From NCBI GenBank assembly GCA_032622095.1, contig CP136064.1, positions 189,895,794-189,959,793 on the forward strand: a stretch of 64,000 bases of DNA, given 5' to 3'. The position numbers were made by a program, and so were the translations under genes. Below, piece after piece: positions 12,501 to 27,900 of this stretch. Numbering within the stretch: position 1 is the stretch's first letter; each line of letters begins with the position of its first letter. The notes beneath the pieces are model-generated. The model was not told the DNA's origin and did no database searches. It saw only the letters and a list, made by a program, of their open reading frames with translations. This DNA comes from Siphonodentalium dalli. Its lineage: Eukaryota; Mollusca; Scaphopoda; Gadilida; Siphonodentaliidae.

Positions 12501-15500
12501 GCGATACCGCGTGGGACAGATGTCCTCCACTTAATTGCGCTTATTCATCGCAATGATCGGTAATATTCTGTGACTACGGTGGTTCTCTGTATGATTTATA
12601 TAGTATTATTGGACATTACTGTCGATATGTTTTTGCCGAATCAAAGTGGCATTTAGCAAAGCGAATTCGATCAATGAATCAGGATGTTTAATCACTGAGA
12701 GTTTGTGGTTAGTGTGGGAGGGTGTGTTTACCCGCCGTTTCTAGTTTTCGTACGGCGGGGTCGTTTATCTTCCCAAGTGATCAATTCATGTTCAGTGCTC
12801 CAGATTGTCAGAGAATCAATGGATCGTTTCTCTCTGTGCTTATATGGAAATGTATTTTGTAGAAGTAGAACACAGGAAATATTTCACGTCATCATAAATC
12901 CGACACCATCGTGTATAAAGCGAGAAATAATGACTCGATCGTCCAATGTTTTGCCATCTATATATATATGCCGAAATAAGACACATCGTTTGAATACCAC
13001 GCACCAGTGTATGCATATTAATCTGGGACGCAGGGATGTCAAAGAACTGAGGATGTGTATACCCCAGTGGAGACAGTTGTCCCACCACTCATGTCAGTGC
13101 AAATGGTTCTGGTACATGTTGGACCCATCATCAGATAACATTCATAAAAGGCAACTAATAATCTCACTCGAAATATCACACAACAAAGTGCCCCAATCCA
13201 TTTTTCATTTTGTAAAAAATAATGGCAATGAAATATGTATAAAATGAACTCAACCACAAACTGGAAAAATTTAATATATAAATAAAAGGTCGCTTACAAA
13301 AATGTCCCCCGACGAACGTGGTATCTGTTTGAAGGAGTTATGGGTTTCATGTCCCTATATTACAAACTCTAAGAGGAATTGTTTACACCAATATGATACA
13401 AAGTGCATACTGACTTAAATATGTTGCACATCTTGAATATGTCGAGAAAGGGTCAATAACTCTAAAATTTATTTGTAAAAATGGCAATAACTCCGCCCAA
13501 TTGACCCTGACTGAACTCAAAAGTCCACGCTGGTTGACATCTGTGCCAAGTTTTTAAATAATTGACGAAAATATGACGGAATACAGGCTCCAACAAAATT
13601 GCGTCCCATGATATACGATTCTATTTCGGGCAATAACTCATTAAAATTGCAGGTGCGCAGGTTCCCATGCTGGTTGATATATGTGCCAAGTTTAAAATAA
13701 AATGACCAGAAAATGACAGAATACAGGCTTGACAATTTCCCGGACGGACGGACTGGCGCACACATGCACGGACGGCCAGACAGACGGACGAGGGTCATTA
13801 CTATAGTTCTCCGACGGGATGTCGGGGGACAAAACATGGTATACCTTTGATGCTTTATTGTCTGTGGTTGGAATTTAATTCATTCTCAACAGCTACATAC
13901 GCATTCAGTTTTATTGGCGGATTATTTCATGCATGGGAAATACAAAACTGAAAGGAGAAACCAAACTATACCTGCATATTTGGCAAATACCTGACAAGAT
14001 TGCGTAGCCACAAAGATGAAGAATAAGAATACAGTGACTGTCCAATTAACGATTCCAGTTGCAACGATTCTAACCATGCATTTGCGTCAATTATGGGTGG
14101 CTTATGAAGATTATAGTGGTGAAACGGACCTTATACTGAACCATGCCGGTGGTCGGGCGATATCTGATGCTACTTTGTGTCTGGGGATATATATATCATC
14201 AGATGGGGTGGGGGCTATGAAAAGAACAGTGCTGCAGGAATGTTTGACGCGAACGAGGACCACCAATATCGTTTGTACTTAGAGCTATAGAGAACCATAA
14301 TACATAGCGGCAGTGCAAAGCTTGCAATTTTACGAATGAACCTGAATGAGCCTGATAAATCTCCAAAGAATAGAAAATGAGGAGCAAGTTAAATACTTAT
14401 CTAATCGGGAATGTTAGTTTCACTGGCACGTGTTGTTGTAAAGTAATTGTGTGAGGCATGAGTTTACGTTAAATGATTGGGAATTAACAGTTTATGAAGC
14501 AACTGCCAATACTCGTTTAGTGCATCAGAAATACTTGGCCCTGAGGAAAACACGAATTCTGCAGATGATTGATTTTACTCTATTTGATCAACTTTGGGCC
14601 ATATTTAAGCTTCTGTTTACGAACAAGGGTTCTTTATATCATCATGGTTTCACATATAGCCAATAATAATTGCATTGGGTTGTTGTCTAAATTATGCACC
14701 GAAATGGAAAGGAATTTACCCGTGTTTATGTATACAATAAAGGTATGCGATACTTTACATACTCACTAAAGTATGTTTTAATTGTATCTTGAATTAGTCT
14801 GATTATTAGAGGGTTTTTAGTATGCGGGTACCAATGTTCGTGTTATTTGGCACCCATGGGTGCATAACTAGTTCTTGGGCGCCCACTTCCATCATATCTA
14901 GCATCTCGATAAACTAGAGATCGTTATATGAGGACAGGCATCATCTTGTCCAAACGCGGCAACATTTAATGACATATACCATTGGCATATCGCGGCATAT
15001 CGCCAAAGGAAACACTATAACACTACCCATCCGTATTTTGATATAAATTTAATTAACATGGATACAGCAGAACACTGTATATTTTGACTAAAAAATGATA
15101 TATCTTAATATGTTCAAAGTGTACACACGTCATATCATATTAATATTTCCCGGGACCTAAGAAAATCCCGGGTGTTGTTGGTTTCAATGTGCACGGCAAT
15201 TATTTCCAAGTAACATTAACCCTTTGTGCGGTTCTGAAACGACGATGAAACCAAAAATAATCTAAACCAAACCCCAAACCGAGATAGGTCTTTCGCATGG
15301 CATGCAATTGGATGATATATTACCGATGATGCATTTGTTATACTCGATTAGAATCTCGATACACTTTGTTCATTTGTGACTCAAGTTATTGAACATCGGT
15401 GACTGATACCTGTGTGTGTGATCACCGCTCTCAGAGAGCGACACATCAGCAACGCGACAAGCAGTCATGGCTATGCGACAGACCCGATCGATAAGTAGAG

Positions 15501-18500
15501 CACAGTGAATCAGTTAATCGAACGATTTAGCATGATACATGAAATTGTCACAGAACGTATAGGGAACCTTATCACGTCTTAAGAAATGGACTGCATGGAA
15601 GTAAATAATGATACCCATTTATAATATTTAAAAAATATATTGAGAAAAAAGAAAAGAAGAATAACAAAAGGGGACAACGATAGTAGTATTTGACACATAT
15701 ATGTTCAGTTTCCCATACATAGATGGCCCTCTATTCTGCCCAGGCCTATATACTCTCTTTAATTATAGTGGTATTGGAGAATAAATACTGAATTGAATTG
15801 AATTAATAATTAACCCTTTCTATACAAGATACTAATTGATGAGCAGTCCCCTTAGGAAATGTTCAGATAATAAGACAACAAACGATATATATATATAGGC
15901 AGTGTGTTGAACTTATTTATCTAAATACCCCCCCCCCCCCAATAAATATAGATCATTCTGCTCTTGTATTATTTTTTCGCGTGTCTGTCGTCTGTTTTTA
16001 TTTCCTTAACATCCCTCCAGATAAATGATAGACCATTCCAATGTATTATTTTATATAACCGAATGGGGGAATCCATTTAGTATAGGATGGGTTAATCTCA
16101 AACGGCCGGTTTCAAACTTCATCTAAAATGTATTTCATCATGAGGGGAACGCGCCAGCCATACACTTTAACAAAATTAATAATTATGACGGAAAACGAGT
16201 TTTGTCAATTATATAACTTGTCGATTTTCTTTAGATATTGCTTCTGGAGCAGTCTTGAGACTAATTAAATTCTGAGAGATAGGATCTATGAATTTTGAAT
16301 ATCCATAAACCAGCATGAAATCATATGAAATTGAATGGCAACTTCAATGTAATGGACCAACCGAATGTTCGAGCCCCCAATTAATTATCTTCAACATACA
16401 TAGGTATTCGTGATAAGGGGTTAATATACATTCCAAGACACGAAACAGTGACCCCCTGCATCAAACGCTTTACTGTTTATCCATTGTCAATAGGCCTATA
16501 GCTACATTTATTTCTGAAATAAATATTGTTTACCCCAAACATTCTGACCCGGAAGTATCCACCAAACAATATAATTTGTTTTACTTGGTAAATATATATC
16601 ATTTTTATTAAAGAGTGTCACTTGATAATCTTGTCTTGATATGGTATCAATAAAGAGCGTTTATCCAACTGTATCACTTCAGTCGCGAAAGTTGAAAGCA
16701 GGTGGTAAATTGTCATGACTTCGGTAATTCTTTCGTGGTATACAACGGCTGTGTGTATACCGAGTATTTATGGACCTATTTCGATCGAAAATGTCAAAAA
16801 ATTATAAATTATTAGTATAAATTTGTCTTAATGCTTGTAAATTGTACGAGGCTTTGATATATCACACAACCAGGAACGTGTCTAGATGGTCTCCTTTGGG
16901 GAATGTCACCTTGCAATATCCAAATTGTGTATGAAGTTTCCAAGTGGTACCTCAAACTTTCTAACTGTCGGAAAATTCCACCTAACACCACCTATATTAG
17001 AATATTTCCAACTGATAATCCAAATATATGGTCCGAAAGTAGGAAAATATTCCACCTTTGTTCCATCAAAATACAACCAGTTTTTCACTCTAAATTTTGT
17101 CTGAAATTTTCAACTAATGTGTCAGGTATGGCATTTCCAACTGTTGAAACTTTGATCAAAGTTGGGGTGGTTATTGGACAAACCCCACTCCCTGTTCGGG
17201 GATATCACCCAAGGTTCGTATTTTCGTCGACCCTTTCGTTTCAACTCACCTGCGTTGTCGTGGACTTGACACAATACTTTGAAGGCTTTTGGTGCACCAT
17301 AAGGCCTGATCCAAATATAGTAGTCTCCCTTATACCTCATTCCACCATTTTCGTACACCTCACTGCAATCTGCAAATATAGAATTGAGCAATTAGTTTCC
17401 TGTCAGTTAGTTAAACATTGTTTATTCCCACCAGAATACCTGAGATTTATTTTTTATCAGGCAGTATGATCATACAAATGTATAAATCTTATACATATAA
17501 GGTCACTGCATGTGTTCATAGGATTTTCGACAGTGGTTTGTTTATCTGACAGGAAGGGAGAACATCGACAAGAAGATGGCATTTTGTGCTTCCATGGCCG
17601 TGTATAATGTTTTAATGTTTGCTGTATCAATATTTCATCTTGAGTTCGGCATTGATTTCCGATCTCTCTGGACAATTTGATAGACAATTTATATAGTTTT
17701 TGGGCTCTATTGTAGTGAGCATTAAGATGAGATTCCATGTAGAGAAGATACGATGGGTGAATGCTTGAAATACACTTCTAAATACCACGGATATGCTATA
17801 TAATGCAAACGTAACAATCATGCAAATAAAAGTGTTCTGTGGTAAGTCACGATGACGTTAGGACATTTTATTTAGTAAGTTATCGCAAAGAATAGTTGTT
17901 TGAGTTGTTTTCCAGCCAAGAACGACCGCTTGTTGTTACTGTTGAGTTATTTCTGGTCACCAAAAATTCCAGGTCAAATTAAATAGTAATGGCCGTATAA
18001 CCTCAATACATATTCAATGATGAAGATCATGAGCACTAATCCCTTCAGGCAGGAACCGCTATTCCCTGTTAACCAGACGTCAGATAAAATCACAATAAAT
18101 CTCCAGGAAATCCCACGAAGCCTGCAACATACCACATTCTACTGTATTATCAGAACCGCGCACTCATCTTACAACAATAGGTATATCAGGAGAAATTAGA
18201 CCGGCATTTTAATGTTTATCCTATCAAATTAAACTCACATGTGAACCCACTTAAACACAATATTGGTGCAGACATTCCTCATCCCTGGGAACTTGAAACC
18301 TATAGAAGAATGACCATAACTGAATGCTCCGGCAAAAGTTCCCAAAAACAACGCCAGGCTGTTATCACACTGGGCGAACGGCACTACACCCAAAGTATCC
18401 CAGATCAGGTCTACAAGAGTCCCAGAACACAACAACCCCGAATCAAATTTAATGTAAATCCGGGATCTTGTCGATAATTTGTCCCGGTTTCTGGTGTTCT

Positions 18501-18815
18501 TCCGGGTTGCTTGTAGATACAACCCGTTTTATGTTGTCCGCACAGTCCAGTTTTGTTATTAACCCTTTAAATGCCTCAAGTATAGACACTATCCGAGTCT
18601 ATTGTAGACCCGATCTGTATTTCTTTGGGTGCATTTAGCCCAGTATGCGGGATCTCGGGTTCTAAAACTGCATGAATAATATTATTATAGCGTGACATAT
18701 AGGCTCTATGGGCCGCGGGTGCTAAATGTATTTGCATTATATTACATGTAATCACGATTTATGTTGTGCATATATGTCACGATGATAAATGAGTTTATCT
18801 CACTCTGGCTCTCTC

Positions 18816-18914
<99 letters not shown>

Positions 18915-21900
18915 CTCTCTCTCGCGTGAAAATACTAGTACATCTTAACTGTTGGTTGCATTAGGCATAGGGGTTAACTTCATTCCATCCGCTTGGCCAT
19001 ATCACGCCGTTGTCAATTGAATTGCAATAGGAAAGATCGCTCAAATGGTTGATAGCTATGCAAATATGCCAGAATATGTAGAAAACACGGATCGCTGACA
19101 ACCAACCGACAACGTTGTCTATAGGCAAATCAGGTTACCAGCATTTGTACGGAACAGCAGTCCGTTCATATCGGTAATAGAACCACGAAGCTTCGTCTTT
19201 GAACACTGCAGTAATGGGTTATGCCGACCAGATGCGATATGCACCTTATCGAATGAGGCCATCGAACCCCCTTATCGCAACGACGCCATAGCACAATTTG
19301 AGTTGACCTATTCGGACTTATGTATGTAAATATGGTAAAAAAATATCGCCAGACACTGACTTATATAGTATCTGCATGCAAGCAAATTCACATTCAACGT
19401 AAACACAGACGGCCAGCTGTATGTCGACCGTAACCCCAGTACATTCATGATGTACAATGAAGATTTTGGTGGTTTGACCTTATGATGATTACATATCTAA
19501 CCCGTTTGCACTAAAAGTATATAAACTATGTTAAGATAATGTTTAATTGGTCAGATTCGCAACACCGTAATTGGTTTAGCAGATAAAACTGTGGAATTCT
19601 GGCGCAAACGTGCAATTCTGAGCATTAAATGATAACTCAGTGGCGTGGCAGGAACTAACATAATTCAATATAGCCTTCTAACGCAGATGTGTCTATTCTT
19701 TGATTCCCATACGTTATCCAATTAGCTGCTGAAGTTAGCTTATTATATGGTTTACGCAATAAGCCGTTTATTTAGGATTACCGGGATAAAGCGTCGACAG
19801 GTTGGTAAAACAGAATTTCTTGGTGGGCTATGTACATCTAAGAAAGTGCGTTAAATCTTGAAGTATTCACAGAGCTTACTCAAAGCAACGCATGGCATCG
19901 ACAAATGGTGGAAACATGCAGACAGGATTATACAGGACCGTTGCAAGTGATATATATTGATCAGTTTAGTAACTTCTGATATTCACCTGTGGTATATATA
20001 TACCTAACGCAAAGCGAAAATAAGCCCTAAATAATATAGTAATATCCAAATCCCGGATGATATAAGATATCGTCCCGTATGTCCACTTATTATATAGTTC
20101 GACAGAATGGTCTACGAAACATTCAAATCAGAGCTATTGGGCCGAATTGAATCCTGGTCAACCAAGAAACCACATTACACTATAAGAGCAGGTGCTGTCC
20201 TTTATATATATTTTAATGAATTTCTGCAACCCAGTCGCAAATTTGTTTGAAAAGATAAACAAAGAGGTGTTAAAAATAGTGTTAATCAATAGTATAGGCA
20301 GTTTCAGTCGTCAAACAATGGAAGACGTGATGCAAAACATCTCACTTTCCGCAAACGAGTGAAACCAAGATGTATATATTACATGGCTTTGCATGGTTTC
20401 CTTGCCGCAATCAGAGAAGAAAAGAAATAGTAGTTGGCACAGTAATATACATATAATAAATTTGGCCACCACCAACCCACCCTCCCTGTGCATTTACAAA
20501 AAAAAAGAGTTGTAAATTTTTAGGAATTCTGCATGGTGTATTACAAACAAGATTTGAATATGTGAATGATTTAATATATCGCGAAGTGTTTATTTTTTGT
20601 CAGATGACCAGAACCCGATATACCATAGAACCCGCATCTATATATTAAAGTTAGGTTTAATTGTGTTGACCAGAGACACGCCCTCATTATTGTGACGACG
20701 AACATATTAGTCATTGGGCTGCATGTTCAACTATACGTATCATATAAGAAGTGAGTCACATTACACGATCAAACAGTTTCACATACTTAATTTTGTGAAA
20801 TAGATGATGGGGTGAATACCAACCATGCATGCATGCACTCACATCGACTACATTCACCCCGTCCCTGTCCGCCAGTCCAACAGTACTTCGCGTGGCATGG
20901 CTGTAACCGCAGTGGAAAGTCAAAGTCAATGAGTCAATCATCGGGAACCAATTTTATTGAAGGATCAGTCTTGCATGTGCGTAAAACCCACTACTCACAC
21001 CTATAATCGCACCTGTATGCATCGTGGTTCATCAATTAAGAGAAGCACATGCACCGACACTGTGCCGACCGAGAAAAGAACGCTGCCACGAACACTTGAC
21101 AAAATAAGATCGTGGCAAACTCGTGTTTACGATAAAGCCGTCAAAACTATATACTATAGTAACAAGAACTGCATTTATGACTCAGAATGGCAGATGATGT
21201 TAAGACATAGTAGTTAACATTTTACTGATGAGCCTCTGTGTGCATGGGTGTATTCGAAACACAGAAGGGAAAATTCGATCACATTTGTTCTCAAACAGCA
21301 TGGACTCTTAACTTTCAACTCACAACTTTGGTTCAACCAACACTATATTTTGAGTTACAACTCGAACTTTTGATTTCAGACTAGGTTCAATCCTTTCAAA
21401 CAGATAATAGTTTTTATGATGGCACATGTCTCTCCGAGATAGGCCTTATAATTTCTCAAATGTTAACATTATCCCCATGCACGAAGTATACATGTATATA
21501 TAGTCTTTTTATACAGTTATAAGTGGACTGCAATGGTGTGACACTTTATCACACGGGGTCATAAGTACATGTGATATGGTCCCCAGTTTTCACTGTCGTT
21601 ATCATTTTTTTTTACATGTATATCAGTTCATACTGATTTAATTGACACTATATGTCCATATAATATCGATTTCCAAATATCCGCGGTGACTTAATATTTA
21701 TTCCAAATGTTCCGTGTATCACTAAACATAAAACGATTTTTATTGAAATGGATATACAATGATATATAAGACCTTATACGATGGTATGCATGTTATCGTG
21801 AATACTTACACTATTATATTATCGATTTCCAGATATATGTGACGATGGGTTATTATTTCCCAGAGTTCGCTTGTTTCTAAGCATTGTGAGAATTTTGGAG

Positions 21901-24900
21901 CCAATACCTGTTGATTAGTAAGCACACCTGTTGTACTGCTGAGTAATGTCAAGTGCCGAGTTGGAAACCAATAACACGCCGCTGTGTGTTATATGTGATT
22001 CGTATGCTAGGTTTTCCTCACCTAACACTAGACATGTGCCTAACACATGTACCGTGATGTTAACAGAAACGGCGGTAAACATCAGAACACGCAATGATTT
22101 TGAACCTCTGGCGTTTTATGCTCGTTGAATACAGGTCAAATCGCATCAAGGTGCTTATAACAATTATACGAACGTTACACGAAACCCGAAGAAAAAATAT
22201 ATCAGTCATATATTTCCAGTTGAGGTCAATAACAATGTACGATGGGTCGAGGAGATGCTTCGGTTCAGTTTCGTTAGGCGACTGATATCACTTCTTCTCA
22301 GTCGAAGCGATATATATATTAAACATTTCTCACAATACATATTCACAACAGCGTGCTAACAAACACACATTTCAAAAATGGAATTGGATGACTTCTGCGT
22401 TGCTCATTTATCACTATCCTTACAAGAGACACCGCACATGTATATAGAACACCTAAATACAAACGTTATATAAAGCAAAGACAAAAAAGAAATGAAAAAC
22501 AAGCTATTGTGTGGATACCGTAAATTAAACCACACGGAATGATAAATATCGTATCAAACAGACAGGCAAAACATGCATGCATTATATAAGCCTATGTCCG
22601 GTGCATCATTAGATTTAGTAGATTACACTACAAACTGAACCAATCAAATACTACACATCGAGGCCATTGTCCCCGACGATCTCAAGAGCTTTCTGCATCT
22701 AATGCATGCATTCTTGCAGCATTCTACTGGATATCCCAGTCGACTACCTACATGCTGAACGGAATGTAGCCTTGGAATAAGTGGCCGCTAGTTAGCCAAC
22801 ATCCGTGGGAAAATAGATGCGGAGTATTTAATTCTAGATGAAATTATAGAGAAGACGAGACGAGAGTTTTCTTCATCAAAATAGTTTCTCAGCACAAACA
22901 TAAAATTATATTGTGCTCGAGATGAACCGATGGTACGCTATATACAGATACCAAGTATAATGAAAAAAATCCACATATTGTAATATCTCCACTGAAAACA
23001 GATTTGTTTGGGAATTCATCGAGGAAATATTATTTTGGAGAAGAACGTCTGTATTTCTTCAACATCGGGCTTGGTATTTTATATGCACATTAGGTTATAA
23101 CAAACATTCTCTTCATCGGATGTACATTATGTTGACCTACTTTGGTAGTAGGGGCAGTATATGTCGATAACTAGATATAATTACACGGAATAGCGATATA
23201 TTTAGACTTTATATAGTCTGAAAATACAAAAATAACTCGCTTTATTTTCTATGCTAGGTTTTTAAAGATGGTATATCTCTTCATAAATATATGATACATA
23301 GTTTCCAGGGTATAACATAATAAATGTAAGTCGAAAGACACCTGTCCGGAAACGCTTCTATAAATTAATATTGATTTTATATCGATATTTATTTTATATA
23401 ATACGATAATTAATTGGGACAATTATTTTTAGATATAGTTATCCCGCATGCTACGCTCCAAACGAACGCGAGTCGTAAAATGCCGCAAATTGATTGCATG
23501 TATAGCATACCAGCAAATTCGAAATACAATCAATATTAATTGATAGAAGCGTTTCCGAACAGGAGTCTTCGATTCATATTTATTATTTTATACACAGGAA
23601 ACTAATTAAAACTACAGTTGTTATAGGAAGAGTTAGACAATCTGTAATGTTTGGTGCGAATATCCACTCGAGGAGAACACAAATCCGGATCCCCAGATTG
23701 TGTTCAGAATCATCTATTTGTCAGCAATATGTGACCCGCCATATCAAATCCAGTCGGAAGTCGGGATTTTTTTTTACCCTGTGCCAATGCATTCTCTTAT
23801 ATATGCGAGTCGACCATAGGTCGCCTCGCATATATAAGAGAATGCATTGGCCTAACAATTTTTTACAAGTTTAATAATTTGTTCTTGTATTCTTTAACAA
23901 TTACAGAGCCCCAGACAAACATGAGCAGACGACACTCTTCTATATGCTTCTATATATGTGTGGGGCTCCCTGCAGGGTAATGGATGTTTTTTATTTTATG
24001 TCCTAAAAATTGTAAGAAACATTTATTTAAAAAACATGATAAAAAATTGTTAGGCCAATGCATTCTCTTATATATGCGAGGCGACCTATGGTCGACTCGC
24101 ATATATAAGAGAATGCATTGGCACAGGGTAAAAAAATCCCGACTCATATACTAATGTAGCTAATGAAATACTATGCATTTTTGAGTTGACGAAAAGTAGG
24201 TCCACATGCAAAAAACTGGTCTTGCACCGATCTAATATCACTTAATAAAGAGTTGAACATCCCCCCGTATATGTAAACATGTTAGAATCAATTTGGCACC
24301 CAACTGTTCGACTTCGGTGTTCGGTAGTTTTGTTTTTTGTTTGTTCCAAAAAGTTGGGTTAATTTGTGGGATTCAGTTTGACAAAGACCCGTGTGTTTCG
24401 AGCCGAGCTATTGGAAATTCTTATAAAAATCCACCAATAAGAACTCATACCCATCTCTTTAATAATAATAATGACTATTATACTACTATTGAAATCAAAA
24501 GGATGTGTCTTTATAGGCGGACTTTGATAAGAATGTCCAACAACTCTTGTTTGCATTATGGGGCGACAATGGACCACATGTTGAGTAGCATATACCGAGA
24601 CAGTCTGGAACAGTTTTAATTGGGATAAGTTCGCTGGCATATTTATGATTGCTGTATTCTGGCACGCGAATGCATTCTCATATGCTCACACCCGGTGTAA
24701 TCTCTACGCTCGGTCTGTATCATCCGCTTATCGTAACTCTTATGTCAGTATTAGCCGCTTTAACTTTTTCATAGGTGATTAGTTTCGATGTTTAAATAGT
24801 GCACCCGCTGTGTAGAAACGTAAAGAAAAATAACTTCATATATCCAATAAGTAATACCGAGTAAAATTAATAATTGTGAATGCTGGAAGGAAGATTTCAT

Positions 24901-27900
24901 TAAAACATTGACTGAAATCCAATTTCCAGCACACCCAACGCTGGTAAAAACTATCTAATGGAGCAAACGCAACTCAACTGCATGGTCCACTCGAGTTATT
25001 GCAATAATCAGTAAACAAATATAATATAAATATATATATACTAGAAGGTGACCCGACTTCGTCCGGGCTTTGACCTTGAATTGTCCATTTTGAAGGTCAA
25101 GGTCAATTGGGGTCACGATTTGACCAGTCCAAAAACACTGCCAGGACAAAAGTACCCGACAAACGTGCCCGTTGAAATCCATCCGGTTTTACCCGATTTG
25201 ACCTTGAATTGATCATTTTCAAGGTCAAGGTCTGGTCGGGGTCACGATTGGACCCGTCCAAAACAATCAGTGGACAAAAGTAACCCCACGTATCAAATTT
25301 CGTCGAAATCCCATCAAAATTGGCGATTTGACCTTGAAGTTACCCGATTTCAAGGTCACGTCGCACGGGCAAATGAATATGTTTAAGAGACTCGTCATAA
25401 GAAAGTACCCCCACATACCAAGTTTCATCGAAATCCCGTGATATTCGGGCGTTTGACCTTGAAATTACCCGATTTCAAGGTCAAGGTCACGTCGCACGGA
25501 CAAATTAATAGGCCTATGCCAGTTCTCGGCCGAAAATACCCCCACATACCAAGTTTCATCGAAATCGGTTCGGCCGTTTTCGAGTCCATCGCGAACACAC
25601 AGACACACAGACAGACACACAGACACACAGACAGATCTTCCAAAATATATAATAGATATTCAGCGGTATGTATGCAATTTATTATCGTAAAACCACTTAA
25701 ATTCAAGTTAAGTTGATTTAGCACCTTGTTAGTTAAGGGTTCTCTGTAAGTGAAGAGTAATACCAGCCATGGAATTCATCATAATGCTCATATCATCAAA
25801 TTTTAAGTACCATGTGTCACTGGAAAGAGCAACCAGACTCAATCACACAAATGAAGAGTATACTTTTCAGATAATTTTTTTTAACTTCCATGATAATTCC
25901 TCACCCGGATTGAAGTAGACATACAGTTTCGAGCGAACGTTAACCCCCTTCTATACTAAATGAATCCCCCCACTCAATTATATAAGAACACATTAGAATG
26001 GTCTATTATTTTTCTGGAGGGGTTTTCAGGAAAAATAAGCAGACGACAGATAATACAAGAATAAATTATATTTATTGGGATGGGGGTGTTCAGATAATAG
26101 CTTCAACATAACGACAGTAGTAGATCGTTTGTTGAACTTATTATCTGAACATTTCCTAATGAACTACTTGTCAATGAGTATTTAGTACAGGAAGGGTTGA
26201 TAGTTAACCACTAATGTTTAATTGATTTTATTGCTTCCTGGAACAAAGTCTTGGAAATAGTGGAGACAGTCTTTTTTGTACTCAAAATGTGACAAATTGC
26301 TTTCAAGCTTACTGCTTTAAACATGTTGCTTGCCATGTTGTTAGTCCAACAAAGCCCTGACGTAAAAGCCACATGTCCATGGTCGATTATTTGATATTTT
26401 CTACACCGTGATAATGTGAATGATAATAAAGTTGTAAAACTTGTTCAAACATGAGTGGCTTTTAAGTGCATGAATAGGAATGTTCCGATTCATTGTGATT
26501 AATGCATCTGCACATCCTAAGGCAGCTAACATTTACACTACGTTATCCAAATAGTCATTCACAATAATAAATTGTCAAGTATGAACAAAATTGCAAATAA
26601 ACTGCTTATAGAGACTTGTGTCCGCGATACGAATTTAAAGGTTACATCGTAGTTCAGCCATTCCGACAAACACGTGTGGGAAAATTGAACTATCACCATC
26701 TTCTCTAATTTATCAGTAAGCCAATTTGAAATCTTTGAATCCGTAGGTTATGTTAATGTCAACTGAATTATATTACATAGCACAAACAGCGGATAACCCT
26801 TGTCACTGTAAACATAAATCATCTCCGCTGTGAGCATTGGATCCGGTTTGATGTAAGACTTTATGATTTACAAACTCGTTGCAAGGGTATTCCGAAGCAC
26901 GGCGCACTACCAAAGGGACATAATTAGACTTAAGTAGTTAGGGTTCTCCGCAGACAATAATGTAAACAAACATATGTCTGCATCTTGTCTTTGGTGCGTC
27001 TTGAACAAAGGCTTCAAAGTCAGTATGCACTGCCAGTGTAGCATAAATAGACCCACATGGAAGTCTTTAAAAGAGGATGCCAGAGTTTATTAAACGCAGG
27101 TATTTGAGGACATGATTGAGACCAGGGGAGGGGAACTGCACCCCGACCATCCTACCCGGCCTGCGACCGGAACAAACTCAACTGACACGACAGGACTATT
27201 GATATGTGCAGTGTGACGGAACGGAGAAAGGCCAACTTTTCTGACTTTCTTAAAATTAGAAAATGATCTGTTCATTTTTTATGACCGAACCATTGGGACG
27301 GAACCCATGAATAAACTCGGATGGAATACATGTCTATTTAAGATGTAGTCACGGCTGGCCAACTGTTACGATCCCTGTTTTCTTGTATTCATATTCTAGT
27401 GCATGAATGATGGAGTCGAGAAGTGCCACCTGAAAGATGCTTTAAGACATATATTCGGGTGCGTGGACCTGATAAGTTAGTACTCAGGCGTAATGTAGTA
27501 TTCTACTAACATCTGCGAAAATGTCAATTGTAAATATTTACATCTCGATTCGGGACGCAACTATCGGCGATAAACTAACACTAATGATTTCGCCATCGAG
27601 AGTCATTGCATTTAAACAATATGTAAGAATGACGCTGTTTGTTGTCAAATTAGATAAAGATTCGTAAAAATAACTACTTTGAGCAACATTGACTGATTTC
27701 AATTTGATCACCCCACCGGAGTGTTTCACATCACTTTAATTGATTTTCTTTTGTATTTAGTAGTCTCGATTAAATGTCTCGTTTTAGTTTTTAATATGTA
27801 CCCAGTGGACCAAAGCTAATAGATATATGTGTTCAATAAGATTTTGTATATTGTTGTAGTTGGAGATTTTGAATACTGCATGATAGCATTACATCTTCTA

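Larger units (their letters stand above)
11274..17249 (-). other. Intron 2 of the FReD gene (6.0 kb)
   Basis: A GT-AG intron holding a pearl-like element (13303-13831), a TTAA MITE (15810-16095) and a diverged hAT-family fragment (16871-17194). The rest (11300-13300, 13840-15800, 16100-16870) is AT-rich, with no exon I can support. A 180-codon frame at 12705-13247 on the plus strand matches nothing I know and lies antisense to the gene. Confidence 0.75.

Noticed and set aside
13039-13110. Minus-strand peptide [12 protein letters not shown], resembling a fibrinogen-domain start
   Set aside because: Only a short match, no Asp-Cys at the right place in phase with an acceptor, and exon 2 at 17369-17250 already supplies this segment.
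12705-13247. 180-codon plus-strand open frame
   Set aside because: Longest plus-strand frame in the region but no recognisable domain. It is antisense to intron 2 of the FReD gene and has Cys/His/Arg-rich, non-protein-like composition.
18761-18964. Ser-Leu repeat open frame
   Set aside because: It is the translation of the CT microsatellite.
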